A stretch of 26,631 bases of DNA from DASQPR01 sp035713725 (lineage in GTDB: Bacteria; Actinomycetota; Actinomycetes; Mycobacteriales; Micromonosporaceae): NCBI GenBank assembly GCA_035713725.1, contig DASTMZ010000165.1, positions 1-26,631 on the forward strand, in the 5' to 3' direction. The position numbers and the translations under genes are program-made. The notes below the pieces were generated by a model. The model was given only the letters and a program-made list of their open reading frames with translations. It did no database searches and was not told the origin of the DNA. Shown here piece by piece: positions 1-6,751 of the stretch (within the stretch, counting starts at the first letter, position 1; each line of letters begins with the position of its first letter).

Positions 1-318
1 CAGCAGCGCCCACACCACCAGCCCGACGCCGAACGTGGTGAAGATGACAAGGCCGACCGACAGCAGCATGATCGGCCGTTTGTTGGCCCGGAAGTCGACC
101 AATGAAGTGCGGATCGCCGCGGTGTAGAGCAGCGGCGGCAGCAGCCCGACGAGGACTAGCTGGGGGGTCAGCCGCAAGTTCGGCACAAACGGCAGGTAGG
201 ACGCGCCCAGACCGATCAGCGTGAGGGCGAGCGGCTCCGAGACGCCGTAACGCCGCGCCGCCGCACCGGCGGCGGTCGCGACCGCGACAAGCACGACGAG
301 CCAGCCCGCGAGACTCAC
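1..318 (-). CDS. Na+/H+ antiporter, CPA1/NhaP-like, N-terminal part (partial)
   Basis: This is the first 106 codons of a gene that runs off the left edge of the window. The translation begins at GTG 318 and is strongly hydrophobic, with about three membrane segments. It contains PPLLYTAAIRTSLVDFRANK, which matches the conserved PPLL...F motif of CPA1 sodium/proton exchangers. Such proteins exchange cytoplasmic Na+ (or K+) for external protons across the plasma membrane. The start is chosen because an upstream ATG at 329 stops after four codons, and a near-consensus -10 box lies 6 nt before the GTG, suggesting a leaderless message. No Shine-Dalgarno sequence is visible. The C-terminal transport core and any regulatory tail are outside the window, so ion specificity cannot be judged. 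Confidence 0.85.
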   Translation of the reverse strand, partial: MSLAGWLVVLVAVATAAGAAARRYGVSEPLALTLIGLGASYLPFVPNLRLTPQLVLVGLLPPLLYTAAIRTSLVDFRANKRPIMLLSVGLVIFTTFGVGLVVWALL

Positions 319-324
319 CGGCCG

Positions 325-330
325 ATCATA
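325..330 (-). promoter_or_regulatory. Leaderless -10 box of the antiporter gene
   Basis: The minus strand reads TATGAT, ending 6 nt before the GTG at 318. This placement fits transcription starting at the start codon, the usual arrangement for leaderless actinobacterial genes. No convincing -35 box is seen at 17-18 nt spacing. Confidence 0.5.
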
Positions 331-389
331 GTTACTTGCGAACGCCGGTCGCCTGGTCCGCGTGGGTACGGCGCCGCCAGCGCATGGGT

Positions 390-1790
390 TCAGCCGGCGA
401 TGAGTTCTTGGACGCGCTCGCGCGGCATGCCGCGATCCGGCGGCGGAGCTTGGCCGTCGTACTCGGCCATCTTCGCCGCCACGTACGGCCGCGCCATGAC
501 CTCCTGTGGGAAAGCGAGGCACACCACGGTCTCGATCATCGCGCGGAACACGTCGGCGTCGTTGATCGCGGCGAGCAGGAATCGCGACCTCGCCGGATTC
601 GGCGGCGGCAATGGCGCATCGGTCAGCAGCGCCACCATCTCCGCTTCCCGGGCTCGGTCGGCGTTGATCTGATTGCGGAAGAACGGCGTGACGTCGCGTT
701 CGGTCGCGTCGTCGTACGCGGTGGCGAACTCGGCCGGCCGATCGAGATGCTCGCGTACCACGTTGCGCAACACCTGCGCGTGCGCGGCGCCGACGCTGAG
801 ACCGCGTCCGGCCGACGGGTTCGTACAGGCCCATGCGTCGCCGACCGCCGCGAAACCGGTGGCGACCGGCTGCCCGTCGACCACGAATCGCCGGTACCGG
901 TCCATGATGCCGGCCATCGGCAGTACGTCGGTGATCGGTTGACCGTCGAGCCAATGCGCGTGTCGTGGCAGCGCCCCGACCAACCGCTGGAATGCTGCGG
1001 CGTCCCGCAGTCCGCGCAGGTCCTTGTTCCTCGACGAGGTGAACACGGTCACCGACCAGGTGTCGTTGTCGCCGTCGAGAGTCAGCAGCGAGAACGTACC
1101 CATCGGGACGAGCGCGCCGCCATAGCGCAGCGGCGGACGCCCGGTGAAGAACCGCGTGTAGTAGAAGAAGTTGCTGTCCTCGACCTCGTCGACCGGTGGC
1201 CGGGCACCGATGCCGGCGAGCCACTCCGGCGCACGGCTGCGCCGTCCGGTCGCATCGACGACGAGGTCTGCGCGGATCTCGTCGCCGTCGGTCGTGCGTA
1301 CGCCGACCACATGCGGTACGCCAGCGATCGCGGCCGGACCGGTGAGCAACTCGCGGACCTTGACACCGCGTACCACCGTCAGGTTTGGCTCTTGCTCGGC
1401 CATTTGCGCGACGGTCATCTCCACCACCGGCCGGCGACCGGTCACGAACCGCATCGCAGCGTCGCCGGGCCGCGGCGAGCGATCCGTGATCGGCGGCGGA
1501 AGCGATCTGTCGTCGAGATAGTCGACCCACACGCAGCCGGACGCGAGCAGGCGGTCGGTCAGCCCCGGCAGTTCTTCGTCGCAGATGGCGCGAAAGCGGG
1601 TGAAGAGGTTGTGCGGCTGGCGGAACTGCGCGACGCCGTCGCGTTCCCACGACGCCCACGCGTCGGCGGGCGACGTCGGGGCGGCGTGCGCGTCGGACTC
1701 GAGGACTGTCACGTCGTGGCCGTCGCGTGCGATCATGGTTCCGGCGACCAGGCCGATCATCCCGCCGCCACAGATAACGATCTTGCTCAC
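390..1790 (-). CDS. FAD-dependent oxidoreductase (monooxygenase-like)
   Basis: A 466-residue flavoprotein. The N-terminus MSKIVICGGGMIGLVAG is a Rossmann dinucleotide-binding fingerprint (GGGMIG variant) followed by an acidic residue at the end of strand 2 (VTVLESD). A DLVVDATGRRS segment lies near residue 180, and VGDAWACTNPSAGRGLSVG near residue 310 is the second FAD-contact GD motif of class A flavoprotein monooxygenases and halogenase-like enzymes. The substrate is unknown. The start is GTG 1790, preceded by GGGAGGT at good spacing; the longer open frame to 1880 would run through the operator and into the neighbouring gene. It is transcribed divergently from a PadR regulator, which probably controls it in response to a small, perhaps toxic or aromatic, ligand (inference). 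The lysine-rich CxxxxxG halogenase motif is not evident, so halogenation is not claimed. Confidence 0.85.
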   Translation of the reverse strand: MSKIVICGGGMIGLVAGTMIARDGHDVTVLESDAHAAPTSPADAWASWERDGVAQFRQPHNLFTRFRAICDEELPGLTDRLLASGCVWVDYLDDRSLPPPITDRSPRPGDAAMRFVTGRRPVVEMTVAQMAEQEPNLTVVRGVKVRELLTGPAAIAGVPHVVGVRTTDGDEIRADLVVDATGRRSRAPEWLAGIGARPPVDEVEDSNFFYYTRFFTGRPPLRYGGALVPMGTFSLLTLDGDNDTWSVTVFTSSRNKDLRGLRDAAAFQRLVGALPRHAHWLDGQPITDVLPMAGIMDRYRRFVVDGQPVATGFAAVGDAWACTNPSAGRGLSVGAAHAQVLRNVVREHLDRPAEFATAYDDATERDVTPFFRNQINADRAREAEMVALLTDAPLPPPNPARSRFLLAAINDADVFRAMIETVVCLAFPQEVMARPYVAAKMAEYDGQAPPPDRGMPRERVQELIAG

Positions 1791-1805
1791 AGGACCTCCC
1801 GTGCC

Positions 1806-1825
1806 ATACTCCGGTACCGGAGTAT
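1806..1825. promoter_or_regulatory. Perfect 20-bp palindrome, probable PadR operator
   Basis: The half-site ATACTCCGGT is followed directly by its exact reverse complement. It lies between the divergent oxidoreductase and PadR genes, 15 bp upstream of GTG 1790 and 32 bp upstream of ATG 1858. It overlaps the likely -35 region of padR and a candidate -10 for the oxidoreductase gene. A dimeric winged-helix repressor bound here would block both promoters. The assignment to PadR is inference from position and symmetry. Confidence 0.7.
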
Positions 1826-1849
1826 TCACCTCCCGTACGCGGCAGTAAA
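1821..1849 (-). promoter_or_regulatory. Candidate promoter of the oxidoreductase gene
   Basis: On the minus strand, TTTACT (1849-1844) and AATACT (1826-1821) are separated by 17 nt, a plausible housekeeping promoter. Its -10 lies inside the palindrome, so operator binding would occlude it. Both hexamers are only partial matches to consensus. Confidence 0.3.
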
Positions 1850-1851
1850 GT
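1846..1851 (+). promoter_or_regulatory. Leaderless -10 box of the padR gene
   Basis: TAAAGT fits TANNNT and ends 6 nt before ATG 1858. No ribosome binding site is present, so the transcript probably starts at the ATG. The -35 region 17 nt upstream (about 1823-1828) overlaps the palindrome, which suggests autoregulation. Confidence 0.45.
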
Positions 1852-1857
1852 GCCGAT

Positions 1858-2475
1858 ATGCCAGATGATCTCCCAACCACGTCCTACGCGGTACTTGGGC
1901 TGCTTGCACTGCGTTCGTGGACCGGATACGAGCTCACCCAACAAGCGCGCCGGAGCCTGGCGTTCTGCTGGCAGAAGGAAGAAAGCGTGCTGTACGAGGA
2001 GCCGCGCCGGCTGGTGGCACGCGGCTTGGCTCGATCGTGGCGGGAGCGGGAGGGTGGCCGCTCGCGCAATCGGTACGAGATCACCGACGAGGGTCGCACC
2101 GCATTGCGCGAGTGGTTGGCGCGAAGCAGCGAGCCGCCGCGTCCACAACTGGAACCGTTGCTGCGTCTGACGTTCGCCGACCAGGGTGGCGTCGACGACG
2201 CGCTGGCCGCGCTGTCGACGCTGCGCGAGTGGGCCGTCGGCATGCAGGTCAAGGGGCAGGCAATGCTGCGCGAATACCGGTCCGGTCAAGCGCCCTTCCC
2301 GGACCGGATGCACATCAACGTGCTCAACGCGGTCTACTACATGGGCGTGCTGCAGCACGCGATCGCCTTCGCCGATCTGGCCGAGAAGGAGATCGCCGCG
2401 TGGGACCGTACCAACGGGCTCGGCATGACTGAGCGGACGCGCGAGATATTGGACAGCCTCATCGACGGTGGGTGA
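1858..2475 (+). CDS. PadR family transcriptional regulator
   Basis: A 205-residue protein with the PadR layout. The N-terminal winged helix (about residues 8-85) has TSYAVLGLLALRSWTGYELT, the recognition region with VLYEEPRRLVARGLA, and the wing with RNRYEITDEGRTALREWL. A C-terminal helical dimerisation domain (Vir_act_alpha_C type) covers about residues 95-195. PadR proteins are usually repressors of divergently transcribed genes that are released by phenolic or drug-like ligands. Here the divergent neighbour is a flavoprotein oxidoreductase and a perfect palindrome sits between them. The start lacks a Shine-Dalgarno but has a TANNNT box 6 nt upstream. malQ follows 48 bp downstream with its own weak GGGGA site, so co-transcription is possible. 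Confidence 0.9.
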   Translation: MPDDLPTTSYAVLGLLALRSWTGYELTQQARRSLAFCWQKEESVLYEEPRRLVARGLARSWREREGGRSRNRYEITDEGRTALREWLARSSEPPRPQLEPLLRLTFADQGGVDDALAALSTLREWAVGMQVKGQAMLREYRSGQAPFPDRMHINVLNAVYYMGVLQHAIAFADLAEKEIAAWDRTNGLGMTERTREILDSLIDGG

Positions 2476-2523
2476 CGAGCCGGCGCACGGCGCGGCTAGC
2501 GGGAACGGGCAGCGGGGACGGGC

Positions 2524-4641
2524 ATGGACGCACGCATCGACCGGCGGTTGGCCGCGCTCGCGTCGGCGTACGGAGTCGCAACGTCGTACGTGGACGCCGA
2601 CCGCCGTCGCCACACGGTTCGTCGGGAAACCGTCGTCGGTGTGCTGTCGTTGCTGGGTGTGGACGCCGAGACGCCGACCGCCGTCGACCAGTCGCTGCGT
2701 ACGGTGCGCGCGCGGACGGATCCGGCGCGGCTGCCGGACACCATCGTGCTGCGCGCCGGTGCAACCCGGCCGTTAACGTCGCGTACCCGCCTGACGCTCG
2801 AGGACGGTACGTGCCGGGACGTCGACGAGCTGTCCGCCGACCTGCCGCTCGGCTGGCACCGCCTGTCGTACGCCGACCGGGACGGCGACCGGGACGGCAA
2901 CCGTGACGCCGACCGGGACGTGACCGTGGTCGTGGTGCCGCGACGGCTGCCGCCGGCACCCCGTACGTGGGGCTGGATGCTGCAGCTTTACGCACTCCGG
3001 TCGCAGCAGTCCTGGGGGATGGGCGACCTCGCCGATCTCGCCGACTTCGTACTGTGGACCGGCACGGCGGCCGGGTTCGTGCTGCTGAACCCGCTGCACG
3101 CGGTGTCACTGCAGCATCCGGTGCCGGCATCGCCGTACTCGCCGTCCAGCCGACGGTTCGCCAACCCGCTCTACATTCGCGTCGAGGACACCGATGAGTT
3201 CCGGTCGGCGGACGCGGCACTACGGGCGCGCGTACGAGAGTTGCGACCGGACCGTACCGATCTCATCGATTACGACGCGGTGTGGACGGCCAAGCGTGCC
3301 GCACTGGAGCTTCTGTTCGCCCGCGCGCCACGGATCGATCTGGATGCCGATCCGGAACTCGCCGCGTTCGCGACGTACCAGGCGTTGGCCGAGCGACACG
3401 GCGCGGACTGGCGGCGATGGTCGGCTGATCTCCGCCGACCCAATGGGACGGCGGTTCGAGCGGCGCGAGAGGCAACCAAGGACCGGATTGCCTTTCACGT
3501 GTGGCTGCAGAGGACGTTCGAGCGCCAGTTCGGCGCGGTGGCGGATGCGGCCGCAGCAGCTGGCATGCCGATCGGGACGGTGGCCGATCTCGCGGTCGGC
3601 ATTGATCCGGGTGGCGCCGATGCCTGGCTGCTCGGCGACGTGCTGGCGGCCGGCGTCCGGATCGGCGCCCCACCCGATGCTTTCAATCAGCTCGGCCAGG
3701 ATTGGGGTCTAGCCGCCTGGCGTCCGGATCGGCTCGCCGAAACCGGCTACGCCGCATACCGCGACATGCTGCGCCGAGTGCTGCGGGGCGCGCGCGGGTT
3801 GCGCATCGATCACGTCGCCGGGCTGTGGCGACTGTGGTGGATCCCGCCGGGCGCGGGCGCGGCGGACGGCACCTACGTGCGCTACGACCCGGAGGCGATG
3901 CTCGGCATCCTCGCGTTGGAGGCGGAGCGTGCCGGCGCCGTCGTGATCGGCGAGGATCTCGGGACGGTTCCGGCGGCCGTCACTCGCGGCCTACGCGGTC
4001 GCAACATGTTGAGCTCGACGGTGTTGTGGTTCGCTCGCGATTGGAACGCGCCGAACGATCCGTTTCGCACGCCGGGCGAGTGGCCGGCACGTGCGCTCGC
4101 GTCCATTTCCACACATGATCTGCCAACGGCGTACGGCTTCCTGGACGCGGAGCACGTCCGAGTCCGCGACGGGCTGAACTTGTTGGTCGGGAGCGCCGAC
4201 GACGAGTTGGCGAACGCCGACCGTGATCGCGAGCAGCTGCTCGCGATGTTGCGCGATGCGGGGTTGCTCGGGGTTGCGGTGCCCGGCCGAGAACGGCCCG
4301 CGCCGGAAGAGACCGTGGCGGCGATGCACGCCGCGCTGGCGGTGAGCCCGTCGCGTCTCGTCGCCGCGTCGCTCTACGACGCTCTCGGCGAAATACGCCA
4401 ACCGAACGTGCCCGGCACCACGGACGAGTACCCCAACTGGCGGTTGCCGCTGCCTCTAACGCTGGAGCAGATCGAACGAGATCCGCGCGTGGCCGGCGTC
4501 GCCAGTCTGCTGGCCGATGCGCGGCCGCGACGTCTGGCCGATACGCGGCCGCGACGTCTGGCCGACGGGTGGCCGCGTCGAGCGCAACGCCGCGGCACCC
4601 GCCACGTGCCGCCGCCCGACACCGTCGGACCTAGCGACTAG
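2524..4641 (+). CDS. malQ: 4-alpha-glucanotransferase (amylomaltase, GH77)
   Basis: A 705-residue disproportionating enzyme that transfers maltosyl or longer glucan units between alpha-1,4-glucans in the cytoplasm, acting in maltodextrin and glycogen metabolism. GH77 signatures are present: LRIDHVAGLWRLWW with the nucleophile Asp near residue 425, GEDLGTVP with the acid/base Glu, and STHDLPT with the third acidic residue. It also has the substrate-loop segment QPNVPGTTDEYPNWR. An N-terminal domain of about 150 residues precedes the barrel, as in other actinobacterial MalQ proteins of about 700 residues. Two in-frame tandem repeats are unusual: a DRDG-type run at residues 118-133 and an Arg-rich repeat near the C-terminus. 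The enzyme core ends before the second repeat, so the tail is probably dispensable (inference). No other glycogen genes are nearby. Confidence 0.95.
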   Translation: MDARIDRRLAALASAYGVATSYVDADRRRHTVRRETVVGVLSLLGVDAETPTAVDQSLRTVRARTDPARLPDTIVLRAGATRPLTSRTRLTLEDGTCRDVDELSADLPLGWHRLSYADRDGDRDGNRDADRDVTVVVVPRRLPPAPRTWGWMLQLYALRSQQSWGMGDLADLADFVLWTGTAAGFVLLNPLHAVSLQHPVPASPYSPSSRRFANPLYIRVEDTDEFRSADAALRARVRELRPDRTDLIDYDAVWTAKRAALELLFARAPRIDLDADPELAAFATYQALAERHGADWRRWSADLRRPNGTAVRAAREATKDRIAFHVWLQRTFERQFGAVADAAAAAGMPIGTVADLAVGIDPGGADAWLLGDVLAAGVRIGAPPDAFNQLGQDWGLAAWRPDRLAETGYAAYRDMLRRVLRGARGLRIDHVAGLWRLWWIPPGAGAADGTYVRYDPEAMLGILALEAERAGAVVIGEDLGTVPAAVTRGLRGRNMLSSTVLWFARDWNAPNDPFRTPGEWPARALASISTHDLPTAYGFLDAEHVRVRDGLNLLVGSADDELANADRDREQLLAMLRDAGLLGVAVPGRERPAPEETVAAMHAALAVSPSRLVAASLYDALGEIRQPNVPGTTDEYPNWRLPLPLTLEQIERDPRVAGVASLLADARPRRLADTRPRRLADGWPRRAQRRGTRHVPPPDTVGPSD
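2875..2922 (+). repeat. Four 12-bp tandem repeats inside malQ (DRDG run)
   Basis: Four units close to GACCGGGACGGC encode residues 118-133, reading DRDGDRDGNRDADRDV. The units differ by a few substitutions. The Asp spacing resembles calcium-binding DxDxDG loops, but no family-wide support can be given from sequence alone; slippage expansion in a surface loop of the N-terminal domain is the simpler reading. Confidence 0.8.
4510..4580 (+). repeat. Three 24-bp tandem repeats at the malQ 3' end
   Basis: Units start at 4510, 4534 and 4558. The first two differ by one base; the third is more diverged and slightly shortened. They encode LADARPRR, LADTRPRR and LADGWPRR in the basic C-terminal tail after the conserved GH77 core. 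The near-identity of units one and two points to recent duplication. Confidence 0.85.
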
Positions 4642-4644
4642 GCT
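4639..4644 (+). promoter_or_regulatory. Leaderless -10 box of xth
   Basis: TAGGCT overlaps the malQ stop codon and ends 8 nt before ATG 4653. No Shine-Dalgarno sequence precedes the ATG. The same hexamer occurs before the gene at 5485. Confidence 0.4.
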
Positions 4645-4652
4645 CGGTTGAC

Positions 4653-5420
4653 ATGCGCCTGGCCACGTGGAACGTCAACTCGGTCATCGCTCGGCTGCCG
4701 CGGCTGTTGGCCTGGCTCGCCGACACATCGCCCGACGTGGTGTGCCTGCAGGAGACGAAGACGTCGGAGTTTCCCGAGCGGGAGTGCAACGACCTCGGCT
4801 ATGACGTCGCGGCCGAGGGCAGCGGACGGTGGAACGGCGTCGCGCTGTTGTCGCGCGTCGGCCTCGACGACGTCGAGCGAGGCTTCGAAGGACAGCCGGG
4901 GTTCCCGGATCGCGAGGCGCGCGCGATCGGTGCCACGTGCGGCGGCGTACGGCTCTGGTCGGTGTACGTGCCGAATGGTCGCACCATCGACGACCCCCAC
5001 TACACGTACAAGCTGGAGTGGCTGGCGGCGCTGCGCGAGGCGCTGGCGGCGCCAGTCGCGGCCGGCGAAGCGATGGCGGTGTGCGGGGACTTCAACGTCG
5101 CGCCGACCGACGCCGACGTGTGGGATCCGGCCGCGTTCGTCGACGCGACCCATGTCACCGCGCCGGAGCGCAAGGCGGTGGCAGACCTGTTGGACCTCGG
5201 CATGCGCGACATCGTGCCGCAGCCAATGAAGGGTCCAAATCCGTTCACCTACTGGGACTACCGCGCGGGCATGTTCCACAAGGACATGGGCATGCGCATC
5301 GACCTCGTGTGCGCCACGCCGCCGGTAGCCGATCGGGTGCACCGGGCCTACATCGACCGCGAGGCGCGCAAGGGAAAAGGACCGTCCGACCACGCACCGA
5401 TCGTGCTCGACCTGACGTAG
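4653..5420 (+). CDS. xth: Exodeoxyribonuclease III (AP endonuclease family)
   Basis: A 255-residue endonuclease/exonuclease/phosphatase-fold enzyme of the ExoIII/XthA group, which cleaves at abasic sites and removes 3' blocking groups during base excision repair. Family motifs appear in order: MRLATWNVNS at the N-terminus, LQETK with the metal-binding Glu near residue 33, GRWNGVALLS, VYVPNG, GDFNVAPTD with the catalytic Asp/Asn pair near residues 145-147, TYWDYR, MRIDLV, and the final GPSDHAPIVLDL with the catalytic Asp-His. Length is normal for the family and no key residue is missing. It starts 11 bp after malQ. A weak hairpin follows the stop. Confidence 0.95.
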   Translation: MRLATWNVNSVIARLPRLLAWLADTSPDVVCLQETKTSEFPERECNDLGYDVAAEGSGRWNGVALLSRVGLDDVERGFEGQPGFPDREARAIGATCGGVRLWSVYVPNGRTIDDPHYTYKLEWLAALREALAAPVAAGEAMAVCGDFNVAPTDADVWDPAAFVDATHVTAPERKAVADLLDLGMRDIVPQPMKGPNPFTYWDYRAGMFHKDMGMRIDLVCATPPVADRVHRAYIDREARKGKGPSDHAPIVLDLT

Positions 5421-5422
5421 AC

Positions 5423-5439
5423 CGACCGCGCATCGGTCG
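5423..5439 (+). terminator. Weak hairpin after xth
   Basis: CGACCG and CGGTCG form a 6-bp stem with a 5-nt loop, 2 nt after the xth stop. There is no T-run, so it may only pause transcription or protect the 3' end. Confidence 0.3.
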
Positions 5440-5471
5440 ACGGCGTAGCGGACGATCACCGCATCGCGACC

Positions 5472-5477
5472 TAGGCT
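5472..5477 (+). promoter_or_regulatory. Leaderless -10 box of the lipoprotein gene
   Basis: TAGGCT ends 7 nt before GTG 5485, with no Shine-Dalgarno sequence. The context CTAGGCTCG is identical to that before xth. Confidence 0.45.
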
Positions 5478-5484
5478 CGACCGC

Positions 5485-6681
5485 GTGCGGTGCCTGCGGT
5501 GGTTCACCCCGTTTCTCGTCGTGGTGGCGACGCTGTCGCTTGGTGCGTGTACGGCGGAGCGCACCGCGGTGGCGCCGTCGGAGGTACGCATGTCGTGGCG
5601 CGCCGTGGCGCTGCCGACCGATCCGCGCGGTCGCGACGTGGTGCGGGCAACGGCGGCCTGCGGCGACCACTGGTACGCGGCCGGCGCGATCCTGGCACCT
5701 GACGGCGACACGTCGCCGGCCTTGTGGGTGAGCACCGACTTTACGAGCTTCACGTCGGTACCCGTACAGGCGGTGAGCGTGTACGGGCCGAGCAACGTGC
5801 TCTACGGACTCGCGTGCCGAGGCGGCGACGTGGCAGCCGTCGGCGCCAAGAACGGTGGCGCACACGGCAATCCGCGGACCAGCACGTGGCTGCGTCGCGG
5901 CGACGGGCCGCTGCGCGAGGTGCCGGCCGGGTTCGAGTTATTCGGCGGACCGAACGCGGGCTTCGTCGGCCAACTGTCCGCCGGACCGGGCGGATACCTC
6001 ATCGTCGGTGCCCGAATCGACGCACATGGCGGGCCCGGTGCCGCGGTCTGGCAGTCCGCCGATGGACGCGCGTTCACGCTCGTCGACTCGGATCCGTCGC
6101 TGGAGTCGGACGCACGCGGCGCCACTGAAGTCCACGGTGGAGTCGTGACATCGCACGGGTACGTCGCGGTCGGCGGCATCACGCCGGTCGGCAGTCGGTT
6201 CGCGGCGCGTGATCCCGTCGCATGGCAGTCCAGTGATGCACGGACGTGGCGACGCGTACCCCTGCCGCACAGCACCGCCGACGATGTCATGCTCCAGGTC
6301 GTACCCGTCGGGGACTCTCTTCTCGCGGTCGGCTCCGACGGTGGTCGCTTCCGGGTCTGGACCGCGGATGGGAGCGGTACTCGATGGCAGGCCGGGCCGG
6401 CGTTCGGCGGCGCCGGTGATTCGGCAACCGTGCCAACGGTGTCGAGCCTCGCGGTCGTCGGCTCGACCGTCTACGCCGTGGTCGCCAACTCGGCCACGTA
6501 CGAGATGTGGCGCGGCGGCACGACCGGGCCGTGGGAGCGTGTCACGCTTCCGGTCGCCGTTCCCTCAGCGCCGGTGACATCTGGGCCGCGCGTCGTGTCG
6601 GCGACCGCATCCGGCGGCGCGATGATGCTCGCGACCGATGACGGTCGGCATGCCGCGGTGTGGTTCGGGCACGCCGCCTAA
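5485..6681 (+). CDS. Secreted lipoprotein with beta-propeller-like repeats, function unknown
   Basis: A 398-residue protein with a lipoprotein signal: Arg-containing start, hydrophobic stretch (residues 9-19) and lipobox L19-G20-A21-C22. It would be exported, cleaved before Cys22 and anchored to the outer face of the cytoplasmic membrane. The mature part has several spaced W-x-S/T motifs such as ALWVSTD, AVWQSADGRAF and VAWQSSDARTW, followed by glycine and valine-rich strands. These resemble BNR/sialidase-type or other beta-propeller blades, but catalytic sialidase residues cannot be identified. The start GTG 5485 is supported by the signal peptide and the upstream -10 box. It faces the YihY gene tail to tail. 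No specific role can be proposed; ligand sensing or surface scaffolding are possible. Confidence 0.8.
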   Translation: MRCLRWFTPFLVVVATLSLGACTAERTAVAPSEVRMSWRAVALPTDPRGRDVVRATAACGDHWYAAGAILAPDGDTSPALWVSTDFTSFTSVPVQAVSVYGPSNVLYGLACRGGDVAAVGAKNGGAHGNPRTSTWLRRGDGPLREVPAGFELFGGPNAGFVGQLSAGPGGYLIVGARIDAHGGPGAAVWQSADGRAFTLVDSDPSLESDARGATEVHGGVVTSHGYVAVGGITPVGSRFAARDPVAWQSSDARTWRRVPLPHSTADDVMLQVVPVGDSLLAVGSDGGRFRVWTADGSGTRWQAGPAFGGAGDSATVPTVSSLAVVGSTVYAVVANSATYEMWRGGTTGPWERVTLPVAVPSAPVTSGPRVVSATASGGAMMLATDDGRHAAVWFGHAA

Positions 6682-6724
6682 CGGTCCGGGCACGCGGCCT
6701 AACAGTCGGCACGCGGCCCAACGG
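6666..6724. repeat. Degenerate tandem repeat across the lipoprotein gene stop
   Basis: Three units of about 20 bp similar to CGGGCACGCGGCCTAACAGT start near 6666, 6687 and 6707. The first unit contains the lipoprotein stop codon (TAA, 6679-6681), so the repeats extend the 3' end into the intergenic region. They look like local duplication. Confidence 0.7.
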
Positions 6725-6736
6725 CGGGCGCCGGCC

Positions 6737-6751
6737 GAGCGCCGGGCGCTC
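6737..6751. terminator. Possible bidirectional hairpin between converging genes
   Basis: GAGCGC and GCGCTC form a 6-bp stem around a CGG loop, overlapping the stop codon of the YihY gene. Its position between convergent genes suits a terminator, but there is no T-run. Confidence 0.3.

Noticed and set aside
336..1868. Long open frame (510 codons) on the plus strand
   Set aside because: It is antisense to the FAD oxidoreductase, which has clear motifs and a ribosome binding site. The translation is Arg/His-rich with no family features, a common artefact in G+C-rich DNA.
4638..5795. Open frame of 385 codons on the minus strand
   Set aside because: It covers xth and the lipoprotein signal peptide in antisense, and both of these genes are well supported.
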